The notes: generated by a model not told the origin, from the sequence alone. A stretch of DNA of 64,000 nt from Thalassobius sp047123305 (GCF_047123305.1 NZ_CP138918.1:3720001-3784000), one strand, 5' to 3'; shown: positions 41,990 to 50,936, counted from the first letter of the stretch. Program-made: numbers and translations.

Positions 41990-42660
41990 GCCGGTTGCGC
42001 CTGATCAATCTAGGCCTGCCCAAATCCGGCACCACCACCTTGGCGCGGGCTCTGCGCCGTGCCTCGCTGGAGACGGCGGACCATCGGATCAAACCGGCGC
42101 AGATCCCCGATGAGGCCCGTCACAACGCCTTTGTTGGGCAGCTGATGTATGACGGTTATTTCTCCACTGGCGACCCGCTGGCCCTGATGCCGGAATTTGT
42201 GGCCTTCAGCGAAATCAACGCCCTGCGTAATGGGCTGTCGCTGTGGCCGCAGATGGATTTCGGGGTGATTTATGCCATCCGGCAAAACCACCCCAGCGCC
42301 GTTTTTGTGCAGACCTGGCGCCCGGCCGAGGCCATTTCGGGCTCGATGCAGCGCTGGTCCAACCTCGGCGATACGCGACTGCCCAAAAACGATCTGCCTG
42401 GCCTGCCGCTGGGCTATGGTGGGTCCCATGCGGAACGGGTGCGCTGGATTGAGGCGCATGATCGCCATCTAGATCAGATCTTTCGTGGCAGCGATGTGTT
42501 TTTACGGCTGGATGTGGCGGCGCCGGATGCCCGCGAACAGCTGTCGGATTTCATCGACCACCCGATCAAATGGTGGGGCCACGCCAATCGCAGCCGTCCG
42601 CTGGACACCGCGACAGCCGCCCAAAACGACACCCCGAATGACACGACGGAGGCGCTGTGA
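41986..42660 (+). CDS. Sulfotransferase-like protein
   Basis: A 224-residue protein with an N-terminal P-loop, LINLGLPKSGTTTLARAL (G10 to T17), the site for 5'-phosphosulphate of PAPS in sulfotransferases. A second typical region, FVQTWRPAEAISGSMQRWSN, resembles the 3'-phosphate-binding part. It may add sulphate to a surface glycan or lipid made by the neighbouring glycosyltransferases. It overlaps the upstream gene by 4 nt and shares its last base region with the next start (TGATG). The C-terminal tail is Asp/Thr-rich. Confidence 0.8.
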   Translation: MSRLRLINLGLPKSGTTTLARALRRASLETADHRIKPAQIPDEARHNAFVGQLMYDGYFSTGDPLALMPEFVAFSEINALRNGLSLWPQMDFGVIYAIRQNHPSAVFVQTWRPAEAISGSMQRWSNLGDTRLPKNDLPGLPLGYGGSHAERVRWIEAHDRHLDQIFRGSDVFLRLDVAAPDAREQLSDFIDHPIKWWGHANRSRPLDTATAAQNDTPNDTTEAL

Positions 42661-45065
42661 TGCAGATCTACCTGCACATCGGCTTGGAACAGGTGGGCGC
42701 GGCCCGCATTCAGCAGGTGCTGGCCGACAAGCGCGAGCAGCTGGAAGGCAAAGGCATTCTGTTCCCGCGCTCTGCCGGGGCCAAAAACCACACCCGCCTT
42801 TATATGGCGGTGACCGATCCCGATCACGTCGACACGCTGCGGTTCAACCGGGGCCATACGGCACCGGATCGCCAGAAGGCGCTGTTCACCGCCGTGCAGC
42901 AATCGATTGTGCGCGATGCAGCCACCACTCGACCGGACAAGCTGATCCTCTCGGCCAGCCAGCTGGGGGCCTCATTGGCGCGTCGGTCGGAACTGGAGCG
43001 ACTGAAGGCGCTGCTGGCACCGCTTGAGGCCGAAGTTAAGATCGTCGCCCATATCGACGAACAGGCCCGGCTGCTGGCGCGGCGCTACGCAGCGCAGGTC
43101 ATGGAAGGCCGCGCCACCTCGCTTGAGCGCGAGATGGATATGGCCGGCAGCACGGATTGGTGGGACGACGCCTTGTTGGACGGGCATAAGATCGTGCCGG
43201 AACATGGCGAATTTCTGGAAATCCAGCACCCGCCCTTCTGGCTGGACTACCCGCGTCTGCAATCGGAATGGGAAGCGGTGTTTGGCGACGGATCGGTGAC
43301 CTTCCGCCCCTATGACGCGGAGCTGTTCTATTCCGAAGCGGTCACCGATGAAATCCGCGCCATGTTCGAAATTGATCAGGCCATCGGACGCGCCAATGCA
43401 GAGGCGATCCCAGAGGAGCCCTCGGCTGCCTGGTTGACCCGTGGGCGCCAGATGAATGCGCTGTTCCTCAAGCTTTTGAAAGACAACAACAAGCTGATCA
43501 ACCGCCAGCTCTGGCGCAAGTTCATGCAGGAGATGGAAGTTGGCGGCGAGCCGATTGATCCGGCCAGCCTGAACGCCATTTCCAAAGGCTTCAGCAAGAC
43601 CAATACGGCGCTACGCAAGGCCCATCCGGCGCTGACCGTGGCCAGCCTCAAACCCGGCCGTAAAAAGGCCGATTGGCAAGAAGCGGATCCGACCAAAGGG
43701 TTCCGCGCCACGCAATACCTGCTGTCTTTCCTGCACCGCATCAACAAAGCCACGCGCGAAGAGCGCGACACCCGCGCGGCAGAACTGGCGGCGTTGAACG
43801 GCGCGGCCCCACCCGCCGCAGAACCCGTCCCCGGCCCCAGGGCGACGCCGGAAGACAGCGCCAAAGTGCTTGCCAACGGCCTCACCGCCGCAGCGGCCGA
43901 GCTCATGCCGGACCTGGCGGTGCAAAACTTTGAGAAACTCAAAACCTCGTCCTTCAAGCCGCACAATGATCTGGGCACCGTGGATGAGGCGACGCTGGGG
44001 CCGGCCTACACCCCAATTAAGCCGCGCAAGCTGCCTGCGGGCAACAGTGGCAATGTCATCGTCGGCTGCATGAAAAACGAAGCCCCCTACATTGTTGAAT
44101 GGGTCGCCTATCACCGCGCGATGGGGGTCGATAATTTCCTGATCTACACCAATGACTGTTCTGACGGGACCAGCGAGATCCTCGACCGGCTGCAGGCCTT
44201 GGGTGTTTTGCAACACCGCAACAACGACAACTGGAAGGGCAACTCACCGCAGCAATACGCGCTGAACCAATCGCTGAAAGAGCCGGTGATGCAAAACGCC
44301 GAATGGATTGCCCATGTTGATGTGGACGAATTCATCAACGTGCGCTGTGGCAATGGCACACTGCAGGATTTCTTTGAGCAGGTGCCTGACGCGACCAATG
44401 TGGCGATGACCTGGCGGCTGTTTGGCCACAACGGCGTGACCGCGCTGGCGGATGATTTTGTGATTGGTCAGTTTGATCATGCCGCCCCCAAGTTCTGCCC
44501 CAAGCCACACACGGTCTGGGGCTTCAAGACCATGTTCAAAAACATTGGAGCTTACGAAAAGATCTCGTGTCACCGGCCCAACAAACTGGAGGACGGGTTC
44601 AAGTCCAAGGTCAAATGGGTCAATGGCTCTGGCAAGGACATGACCAAAGAGGCTGCCGAAAAAGGTTGGCGCAGCTCGAAGAAGTCGATCGGCTACGATT
44701 TGATCCAGCTGAACCACTACGCCCTGCGCAGCGCCGAAAGCTATCTGGTCAAACGCCAGCGCGGTCGCGCGTTGCATGTGGATCGCTCCATCGGGTTGAA
44801 CTACTGGATCCGCATGGACTGGTCCGATTTCCAGGACGTAACCATCCAGCGCAACTTGCCCCGTCTGCGGGCCGAGTTTGCCCGTTTGATGGAGGATGAC
44901 ACCCTAAGGCACTGGCATGAAAAGGGCTTTGCCTGGCATCAGGCCAAGGCGGCAGAACTGCACGGGATGGATGAATTCGAAGACCTCTATCAGCAGGCGG
45001 TGAAGCTGAAGCTGAATGAGGTTGAACGGGTCGCCTACGCGCTGGCGCTGGATATGGAAAGCTAA
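42660..45065 (+). CDS. Fusion of a degenerate sulfotransferase-like domain and a glycosyltransferase
   Basis: An 801-residue protein. Residues 1-250 look like a sulfotransferase-type domain (YLHIGLEQVGAARIQQVLADKREQL then GILFPRSAG), but the P-loop Lys-Ser/Thr-Gly-Thr-Thr is replaced by EQVGAAR, so PAPS binding is doubtful. A helical linker follows (about 250-455). Residues 460-800 are a glycosyltransferase with DxD at D554-V-D556 (AHVDVDEFINV), related to the genes on both sides. ATG 42660 overlaps the previous stop; GTG 42657 is possible. The arrangement suggests that the first domain binds or positions the acceptor. Confidence 0.82.
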   Translation: MQIYLHIGLEQVGAARIQQVLADKREQLEGKGILFPRSAGAKNHTRLYMAVTDPDHVDTLRFNRGHTAPDRQKALFTAVQQSIVRDAATTRPDKLILSASQLGASLARRSELERLKALLAPLEAEVKIVAHIDEQARLLARRYAAQVMEGRATSLEREMDMAGSTDWWDDALLDGHKIVPEHGEFLEIQHPPFWLDYPRLQSEWEAVFGDGSVTFRPYDAELFYSEAVTDEIRAMFEIDQAIGRANAEAIPEEPSAAWLTRGRQMNALFLKLLKDNNKLINRQLWRKFMQEMEVGGEPIDPASLNAISKGFSKTNTALRKAHPALTVASLKPGRKKADWQEADPTKGFRATQYLLSFLHRINKATREERDTRAAELAALNGAAPPAAEPVPGPRATPEDSAKVLANGLTAAAAELMPDLAVQNFEKLKTSSFKPHNDLGTVDEATLGPAYTPIKPRKLPAGNSGNVIVGCMKNEAPYIVEWVAYHRAMGVDNFLIYTNDCSDGTSEILDRLQALGVLQHRNNDNWKGNSPQQYALNQSLKEPVMQNAEWIAHVDVDEFINVRCGNGTLQDFFEQVPDATNVAMTWRLFGHNGVTALADDFVIGQFDHAAPKFCPKPHTVWGFKTMFKNIGAYEKISCHRPNKLEDGFKSKVKWVNGSGKDMTKEAAEKGWRSSKKSIGYDLIQLNHYALRSAESYLVKRQRGRALHVDRSIGLNYWIRMDWSDFQDVTIQRNLPRLRAEFARLMEDDTLRHWHEKGFAWHQAKAAELHGMDEFEDLYQQAVKLKLNEVERVAYALALDMES

Positions 45066-45068
45066 GCC

Positions 45069-46124
45069 ATGCGGTTTCTTGCGGTTCTGACTGTGCGGAA
45101 TGAGGCGGCGTTCCTGCTGGAATGGCTGGCCCATCACCAGCGGGTTGGCTTCACCGATTTCCTTGTGTTTTCAAACAACTGTCAGGACGGCACCGATGCG
45201 ATGCTGGACCGGTTGCAGGAGATGGGACAGCTGACCCATATCCGCAATGACGGCCCCTATGGCAAGGGCGGTATCCAGTTCACCGCCTATAAACAGGCAG
45301 AAAAACACCCGCTGATGGCAGCCGCCGACTGGGTGATGACGCTGGATGTGGACGAATTCGTCAATATTCGTGTCGGCGACCACACCCTCCCTGCCCTGCT
45401 GTCCGCCCTGCCCGAGGCCACGGCGATCCCGCTGACCTGGCGGCTGTTCGGCAATGGCGGCGAGGTGCGCTACCAGGATACACCGGTTACCCAGACCTTC
45501 TTTGGCGCGGCGCCGGTGGTGCTGCATTGGCCGTGGCGGGCGGCAATGTTCAAAACGCTCTACCGCAATGACGGCACCTATCGGAAGCTTGGCGTGCACC
45601 GCCCCCGCAGCCCGGATGAGGCGCGGCTGGACGAGGCCCGCTGGTTTGACGGCGAAGGCCGAGAGCTGCCGCCGCTGTTTGCCCGCAGCCGGATCTTTTC
45701 CAACTACGGCCAGTCCAACTACGCGTTGGCGCAGCTGAACCATTACCCACTGGGCGCCATGGAAAGCTATGTGCTGAAAGCCGACCGCGGCCGCGCTGTA
45801 CATGACGGCGACGCGCTGGGGCTGGACTATTGGGTGGAGCGGAATTTCAACACCGAGAAAGACCACTCGGTGCAGGCCATCGCGCCTGAGGTGATGGGCC
45901 GGATCGACGCCCTGAAAGCTGACGACCAGCTGGCAGCCTTACATCAAGCGGCCGTCACTTGGCGACAGGAGCGGTTTGAAACGCTTTTGGCAGAGGAACC
46001 TTTCCGGGCGCTGTTTGGCCGGCTGTTGATGACGCCTCCAACCCAGCCAGTGCCAAAACAAGCGGCGCGTTTCCTCACCCATCACGCCAACAAAGCCCGC
46101 AAAACGGCGCGGCATGGGGACTGA
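45069..46124 (+). CDS. Glycosyltransferase, family 2-like (third related domain)
   Basis: A 351-residue protein with the same plan as the two other glycosyltransferases here: LAVLTVRNEAAFLLEWLAHHQRVGF at the start, FSNNCQDGTDAMLDRL, DxD at D93-V-D95 (TLDVDEFVNI) and LNHYPLGAMESYVLKADRGRAV. It begins 3 nt after the fusion gene. The C-terminus has a short basic extension (HANKARKTARHGD). The acceptor is unknown; surface polysaccharide or glycolipid synthesis is the most likely setting. Confidence 0.87.
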   Translation: MRFLAVLTVRNEAAFLLEWLAHHQRVGFTDFLVFSNNCQDGTDAMLDRLQEMGQLTHIRNDGPYGKGGIQFTAYKQAEKHPLMAAADWVMTLDVDEFVNIRVGDHTLPALLSALPEATAIPLTWRLFGNGGEVRYQDTPVTQTFFGAAPVVLHWPWRAAMFKTLYRNDGTYRKLGVHRPRSPDEARLDEARWFDGEGRELPPLFARSRIFSNYGQSNYALAQLNHYPLGAMESYVLKADRGRAVHDGDALGLDYWVERNFNTEKDHSVQAIAPEVMGRIDALKADDQLAALHQAAVTWRQERFETLLAEEPFRALFGRLLMTPPTQPVPKQAARFLTHHANKARKTARHGD

Positions 46125-46159
46125 CCGCTAACCGAGGGTCATGGTTGCAGGCGCAGGAC

Positions 46160-46193
46160 GCCTCCGGCGGGAGTATTTTTGGCAAGATGAAAC
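46160..46193 (+). repeat. Dispersed intergenic repeat, copy 1
   Basis: Contains GCCTCCGGCGGGAGTATTTT followed by TGGCAAGATGAAA. The same core occurs at 48824-48856 and, inverted, at 63061-63099. It lies between convergent genes. Confidence 0.75.
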
Positions 46194-46214
46194 GGGCGCG
46201 ATGTGGCCAAAACA

Positions 46215-46239
46215 AAAGCCCCCGAAAATCGGGAGCTTT
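46215..46239 (-). terminator. Terminator of dnaB
   Basis: AAAGCCCCCGA and TCGGGAGCTTT form an 11-bp stem with one mismatch around AAA. On the minus strand it is followed by a T-rich run (TTTTGTTTT). It begins 20 nt after the dnaB stop. Confidence 0.85.
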
Positions 46240-46259
46240 CTGGGGGGATCAGGGCCTGG

Positions 46260-47786
46260 TCAGTAGCCGTTGTCGTCGCCCTGTTGCCATTGTTTGACAA
46301 GGTTGCCGAAGCGGGTGAATTGCGCCTCAAACGACAGTTCCACCGTGCCGATGGGGCCGTGACGCTGCTTGCCGACAATCACCTCGGCCTTTGCATGCAG
46401 GCGCTCCATCGCCTCTTTCCACTCTTCCATCTTTTCCAACTCGTGATCGCCGGGCTTTTCACGTTCCTTGTAGTATTCCTCACGGAATACAAACATCACA
46501 ACGTCCGCATCCTGTTCGATCGAGCCGGATTCCCGCAGGTCCGACAGCTGCGGGCGTTTATCGTCGCGGCTTTCCACGTTCCGCGACAGCTGTGACAGCG
46601 CAATCACCGGGATGTTCAGTTCCTTGGCGATAGCCTTCATGCCCATCGAAATCTCGGCAATCTCGTTCACCCGGTTTTCCGCCATGCCGCGGCAGAGCTG
46701 CAGGTAGTCGATCACCAGCAGGTCCAGACCATGGGTCCGCTTCAGGCGCCGCGCACGGGCGGCCAACTGGCTGATTGGGATGGCCGGCGTGTCATCGATG
46801 AACAGCGGGCAGGCCTCAAGATCCTTGGCCGCTTGTACAAAGCGGCGGAACTCTTCCTCGGTCATGTCACCCTGACGGATTTTATGCGAAGAAATCTCCG
46901 AGGCTTCCGCCAGAACACGGCCCGCCAGCTGCTCGGCGCTCATTTCAAGTGAGAAGAACCCCACAACGCCGCCGTCAATCGCCCCTTCGGTGCCGTCCTG
47001 TTTCAGCCCACGTTTATAGGCTTTGGCGACGTTGAAGGCGATGTTGGTGGCCAGCGAGGTTTTCCCCATCGAGGGACGCCCTGCCAGGATCAAAAGGTCC
47101 GACGGGTGCAGACCGCCCAGCTGTTTGTCGAGGTCAGCCAGACCGGTAGAGATCCCCGCCATGCCACCGCCGCGCTGATAGGCTTCGTTGGTGACATTTA
47201 CCGCTTCAGTTACGGCTTTTAGGAAGGATTTGAACCCCGACTCGGTCTGGCCCTGCTCGGACAACTGGTAAAGCTGCTGTTCGGCTTCGACGATCTGTTC
47301 TTTCGGCTCAGAGGCCACATCCACCCGGCGCGCCTTTTCCGAGATATCCCCGCCAAGGCGGATCAGCTCGCGACGGATCGCCAGGTCATAGATCATCTGC
47401 GCGTAATCGCGCACCGCAAAAGCCGAGATGGACGCCCCCGCCAGCCGGACCAGATACGCCGGTCCCCCAAGCGCCTTGAGGCCCTCGTCTTCCTCAAGGA
47501 ATGCTTTCAGCGTGACCGGCGTCGCCAATTGGTTTTTGGCGATGCGGGCGGCGGCCACCTCGTAGATGCGTTGATGCACCGGCTCGTAGAAATGCTGGGC
47601 GTTGATGACCGAGGCGATTTTGTCATAGACATCATTGTTGGTCAGGATCGCGCCCAGCAGCTGCTGCTCGGCCTCAATGGAATGCGGCATCGGATCCGAA
47701 GGCGCTGCCGCATCACTTGGCGCAGCAGGTTCGGGCATAGGCTCCGGATAATCCGGGCCGCCATTCATCGGTGCAATTTCATTCAT
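46260..47786 (-). CDS. dnaB: Replicative DNA helicase DnaB
   Basis: A 508-residue hexameric helicase that unwinds DNA at the replication fork. The N-terminal domain begins MPHSIEAEQQLLGAILTNND. The RecA-like C-terminal domain has Walker A LAGRPSMGKTSLA, Walker B LLVIDYLQL and SQLSRNVESR. It is normal in length, and no intein is present. I start it at ATG 47786, where a short Pro/Ala-rich leader begins; the open frame continues 53 codons upstream without a ribosome site. The upstream region has three TGTGGA repeats spaced 11 bp apart. A terminator follows. Confidence 0.96.
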   Translation of the reverse strand: MNEIAPMNGGPDYPEPMPEPAAPSDAAAPSDPMPHSIEAEQQLLGAILTNNDVYDKIASVINAQHFYEPVHQRIYEVAAARIAKNQLATPVTLKAFLEEDEGLKALGGPAYLVRLAGASISAFAVRDYAQMIYDLAIRRELIRLGGDISEKARRVDVASEPKEQIVEAEQQLYQLSEQGQTESGFKSFLKAVTEAVNVTNEAYQRGGGMAGISTGLADLDKQLGGLHPSDLLILAGRPSMGKTSLATNIAFNVAKAYKRGLKQDGTEGAIDGGVVGFFSLEMSAEQLAGRVLAEASEISSHKIRQGDMTEEEFRRFVQAAKDLEACPLFIDDTPAIPISQLAARARRLKRTHGLDLLVIDYLQLCRGMAENRVNEIAEISMGMKAIAKELNIPVIALSQLSRNVESRDDKRPQLSDLRESGSIEQDADVVMFVFREEYYKEREKPGDHELEKMEEWKEAMERLHAKAEVIVGKQRHGPIGTVELSFEAQFTRFGNLVKQWQQGDDNGY

Positions 47787-48086
47787 TGTTTTCACTGTCC
47801 CCCAGTGTGGTGGGGTTTTACTCGAAGGGCCAAGCGTCGGGCAAATTGTATGTTTCTGGGGGTGCCCTTGTGGAGCATCTGTGGAAGACCTGTGGATAGG
47901 TCCCGCCCCCACATCATTTTGTCGCCGTCGCGTGGTTTCTGTCAATATCTGGTCCGCATGCAGCTCATTCAGACAACCCAGGCTGAAAAAGGCACGCCTG
48001 ATGATCCAGAGGGATCGGCGTGCCTTTGCCTATTGGGTGGCCCAAACGGGACCGCTGTGCGACCGGTTTCAGCGGTCTGAGACAGA
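47787..48086. other. Intergenic region between pyrE and dnaB
   Basis: Three hundred bases without a gene. It contains the pyrE terminator (47988-48027) and the dnaB promoter side, with three TGTGGA units at 47869, 47880 and 47891. The last reads TGTGGATAG, one base from the DnaA-box sequence TGTGGATAA. Confidence 0.6.
47988..48027 (-). terminator. Terminator of pyrE
   Basis: AAAGGCACGCC (47988-47998) pairs perfectly with GGCGTGCCTTT (48017-48027). Inner bases GATC/GATC can pair further. On the minus strand it ends in a TTTTT run, 60 nt after the pyrE stop. Confidence 0.85.
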
Positions 48087-48767
48087 TCAGTCTTTCTTGT
48101 TGGCTTCCTGCCAGGCGCGGGGATCGTTAAGGAAGGCCTCAACCTCACTCAGCGTTTCTTCGTCAAAGGCTTTCTGTGCCTTGGCTTCGGCCAGAACATC
48201 CCACCAGGTGCAGAGGTAGTGCAGTTCTACCCCATGATCGCCCAGACGTTTGGTGGTCTCAGGGAAGATGTCGTAGTAGAAAATCACCGCGGTGTGGCCA
48301 CAGTCCGCACCGGTTTCACGGATCGCATCCACGAAAGACAGTTTCGAGCCGCCATCGGTGGTCATATCCTCAACCAACAGCACCCGCTGGCCTTCGGTCA
48401 TCACCCCTTCGATGCGGGCGTTGCGGCCGTAGCCTTTGGGCTTTTTGCGCACATAGGTCATCGGCAACGCCATCCGTTCGGCGACCAAGGCGCCAAAGGG
48501 GATGCCTGCGGTTTCGCCACCGGCGATGTTGTCAAAGGCTTCAAAACCGGCGTTGCGCATCACGGTGACGGTCAGGAAATCCATCAGCGTGGTGCGGATG
48601 CGCGGGAAAGAGATCAGCTTGCGGCAGTCAACATAGCTGGGCGACGGCAGACCGGAGGCCAGCGTATAGGGCTCGCGCGCGTTGAAGTTTACCGCACCGA
48701 TTTCCAGCAGCATACGGGCAGACAGGCGGGCGATTTCTTCTTTGGACGGGTAGGACGTTGGGATCAT
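48087..48767 (-). CDS. pyrE: Orotate phosphoribosyltransferase PyrE
   Basis: A 226-residue enzyme that makes orotidine 5'-phosphate from orotate and PRPP in pyrimidine synthesis. The PRPP-binding motif is VLLVEDMTTDGGSK (about residues 130-143), with the acidic pair and TDGGSK typical of the family. YVRKKPKGYGRNARIEG is the flexible catalytic loop with conserved Lys. It follows pyrC on the same strand across a 91-nt gap that holds a dispersed repeat. The start is ATG 48767 with an AAAGG site. Confidence 0.95.
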   Translation of the reverse strand: MIPTSYPSKEEIARLSARMLLEIGAVNFNAREPYTLASGLPSPSYVDCRKLISFPRIRTTLMDFLTVTVMRNAGFEAFDNIAGGETAGIPFGALVAERMALPMTYVRKKPKGYGRNARIEGVMTEGQRVLLVEDMTTDGGSKLSFVDAIRETGADCGHTAVIFYYDIFPETTKRLGDHGVELHYLCTWWDVLAEAKAQKAFDEETLSEVEAFLNDPRAWQEANKKD

Positions 48768-48823
48768 CTGGGGAACCTTTGGTCTGTTAGTGTCTGTTGG
48801 GGTGCCAGAGGCTGGCGTGCGGT

Positions 48824-48856
48824 GCCTCCGGCGGGAGTATTTCGGGACCGTTGAAA
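48824..48856 (+). repeat. Dispersed intergenic repeat, copy 2
   Basis: GCCTCCGGCGGGAGTATTTC followed by GGGACCGTTGAAA, nearly identical to copy 1 over the first 19 bases. It lies between pyrC and pyrE. Confidence 0.75.
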
Positions 48857-48858
48857 GG

Positions 48859-49899
48859 TCAGGCGACCTTCCAATGCACCGGGAAGCCGGGGTCGAACAC
48901 GGTCACGGGGCCGTCTTGGGTGTCGATCTGCTGCGGAAAAGCGGTGGGCGCGTCGCCTTTGGTCAGGGTCAATGTGCCTTCGTTTACCGGCAGGCGGTAG
49001 AAGTTCGGGCCATTTTCGCTGGCGAACTTGGCGAGGTTTTCCAGCTTGCCTTCTTCCTCAAACACATGGGCGAGGAGCGGCATGGTGTTGGTGGCGGTGA
49101 AACAGCCGGCGCAGCCGCAGGGCTGCAGTTTATTGGCGTCAGTGTGCGGCGCAGAGTCGGTGCCAAGGAAGAAGCGCGCATCGCCCGAGGTCGCGGCGGC
49201 GCGCAGGGCGATCCGGTGCTCTTCGCGTTTGGCGACGGGCAGGCAGTAGTAATGCGGTTTGATCCCGCCAACCAGAATGTGGTTGCGGTTGATGATCAGG
49301 TGGTGCGTGGTGATCGTGGCACCCAGATCCTTATCCTGGCTACGCACGTAATCGGCCGCATTGGCGGTGGTGATATGTTCCATCACCACACGCAGGCCCG
49401 GGGTGGCCTTGCGGATTGGATCGAGCACGCGGTCGATAAACACGGCTTCTCGGTCAAAGATGTCGATATCGTGATCAGTGACTTCCCCGTGTGTGCAGAG
49501 AGGCAGGCCAATCTCGGCCATCTTTTCCAGCACCGGACGCACCTTGTCAAAATTGGTCACACCGGAGGAGGAGTTGGTGGTTGCCCCTGCAGGGTAAAGC
49601 TTCACCGCTTTGACCAGCCCGCTGGCATGTGCCGCGGCAACGTCTTCGGCATCGGTGTCTTCGGTCAGGTAGAGCGTCATCAGCGGTTCAAACGCCATGC
49701 CTTCGGGCAGGGCCGACAGAATGCGGTCGCGGTAGGCCGCTGCATCCGCACCTTTCACCACCGGCGGCACCAGATTGGGCATGATGATCGCACGGGCGAA
49801 ATCGCGGGCAGTTTCGGGCAGGACGGCCTGCAACATCGCGCCATCGCGCAGATGCAGATGCCAGTCATCGGGGCGGGGAATAGTGATGGAGGTGCTCAT
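48859..49899 (-). CDS. pyrC: Dihydroorotase PyrC
   Basis: A 346-residue enzyme of the E. coli (class II) type that cyclises carbamoyl aspartate to dihydroorotate. The metal-binding HxH is in DDWHLHLRDGAM (residues 13-24), the carboxylated lysine in VKAVKLYPAGATTNSSSGV, and later metal and substrate residues in LCTHGEVTD and VMEHITTA. It is encoded with pyrE on the same strand, so two steps of pyrimidine synthesis are linked. The start is ATG 49899; longer open frames upstream are not supported. Confidence 0.95.
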   Translation of the reverse strand: MSTSITIPRPDDWHLHLRDGAMLQAVLPETARDFARAIIMPNLVPPVVKGADAAAYRDRILSALPEGMAFEPLMTLYLTEDTDAEDVAAAHASGLVKAVKLYPAGATTNSSSGVTNFDKVRPVLEKMAEIGLPLCTHGEVTDHDIDIFDREAVFIDRVLDPIRKATPGLRVVMEHITTANAADYVRSQDKDLGATITTHHLIINRNHILVGGIKPHYYCLPVAKREEHRIALRAAATSGDARFFLGTDSAPHTDANKLQPCGCAGCFTATNTMPLLAHVFEEEGKLENLAKFASENGPNFYRLPVNEGTLTLTKGDAPTAFPQQIDTQDGPVTVFDPGFPVHWKVA

Positions 49900-49949
49900 G
49901 GCCCCGCGCTTACACAAATCCGGCCCGTTAGGCCAGAGTGCAAATGGGG

Positions 49950-50936
49950 CTAAACACTGGTCTCTGGCGGCTCTTCCGCGGCTTTGGCTGGCGGAATGGT
50001 GACCTTGCCTGCCTCGGCGGCAGCCTCCAGCGCTTCCAGTCGGCGGCGAATGCGCGGGGCGCTCATCCGCGACAGCACATTGCGGCAAATCATGGCCGTC
50101 ATCCACGGACGTTCCGCCTGATCCATCCGCGCCACAAGCGAACGCAGGTAGGGTGCGTGATTGCGGCGCGCACGGTAGAGATCGGCAAATTGCGCCTCGG
50201 AAAACTGCCCTTCGCCAACGGCCTGCAGCAGCGGGAACAGGATCTCCATGGTCATGAGCTGCGATTGCAGCGCGTCACCCATATTTGCCATGCGCAGTTT
50301 GGTCACATTGGGTCGAGTGAACAGCGCAGCGTGCATGGCGTCCAGATCCTCACGCGGATCGTAAAGCACAAAAGCCTCATTGGCAGCGTCGAGCATATCG
50401 GGCGCATACCCGAAGCGGTCGGTGAAAGAGTAGCGGCGCATTTCGGGAAACCGCGGATCCCATTCGGTGACCCGTGGATCCAGTGTCGCCTGCGGCTGGA
50501 TCGCCACCACTTTGGCACCGGGGGCAGACACCGAATAGGCCGCCGCCGCATAGCCACAGGGGCCGGCGCCGTAGAAAACGACTTGCTCAAACTCCTCAAA
50601 GAAGCCGTCATCAATCATCTGATCGAAGAATTCATAGACGCTGGCATGGCGGAACCAGGTGTCACCGTCGCTGATTACCGCCAGATGGGACCAGCCAAGG
50701 GTGCGGGAGAACTCCCAGCCCAATGGCTGCGCATCTTCGGACAGGGCCTGAATGCCCTGCACCGTTTCAAAGGTCACCAAGAGCGTCGCACCATCATCGA
50801 CAAAGCCCGCCATATGGTGGCTGCCCAGCGCCTGATAGAACCCTGTGCTTTCGGTGATCAGCCGGAACCGTTTGTTCCACTGGCCTTTCTTCAGCCCGTT
50901 CAACGGGGTTTCCAATGCGTTCGGAGCGTCAAGCAT
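49950..50936 (-). CDS. Alpha/beta-hydrolase-like protein with a degenerate nucleophile elbow
   Basis: A 328-residue soluble protein. The central block FEQVVFYGAGPCGYAAAAYSVSAPGAKVVAIQPQATLDP resembles the GxSxGGY elbow of alpha/beta hydrolases, but the Ser position is Gly125 and a Cys (C127) lies two residues on. Roseobacter homologues are often annotated as phosphoadenosine phosphosulphate reductase; I see no PAPS reductase motif to support that name. The C-terminal third is helical and basic (RIRRRLEALEAAAEAG). ATG 50936 has AGGAC/GAGG upstream. It lies upstream of pyrC and divergent from alr. Function unknown. Confidence 0.7.
   Translation of the reverse strand: MLDAPNALETPLNGLKKGQWNKRFRLITESTGFYQALGSHHMAGFVDDGATLLVTFETVQGIQALSEDAQPLGWEFSRTLGWSHLAVISDGDTWFRHASVYEFFDQMIDDGFFEEFEQVVFYGAGPCGYAAAAYSVSAPGAKVVAIQPQATLDPRVTEWDPRFPEMRRYSFTDRFGYAPDMLDAANEAFVLYDPREDLDAMHAALFTRPNVTKLRMANMGDALQSQLMTMEILFPLLQAVGEGQFSEAQFADLYRARRNHAPYLRSLVARMDQAERPWMTAMICRNVLSRMSAPRIRRRLEALEAAAEAGKVTIPPAKAAEEPPETSV

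Noticed and set aside
42660..43410. First part of the fusion protein as an active sulfotransferase
   Set aside because: The PAPS-binding P-loop is not present, so I call it degenerate rather than assign the activity.
49950..50936. Phosphoadenosine phosphosulphate reductase
   Set aside because: I remember this label for homologues, but see none of the PAPS reductase motifs, such as the C-terminal ECG(I/L)H; the central block looks like a hydrolase elbow.
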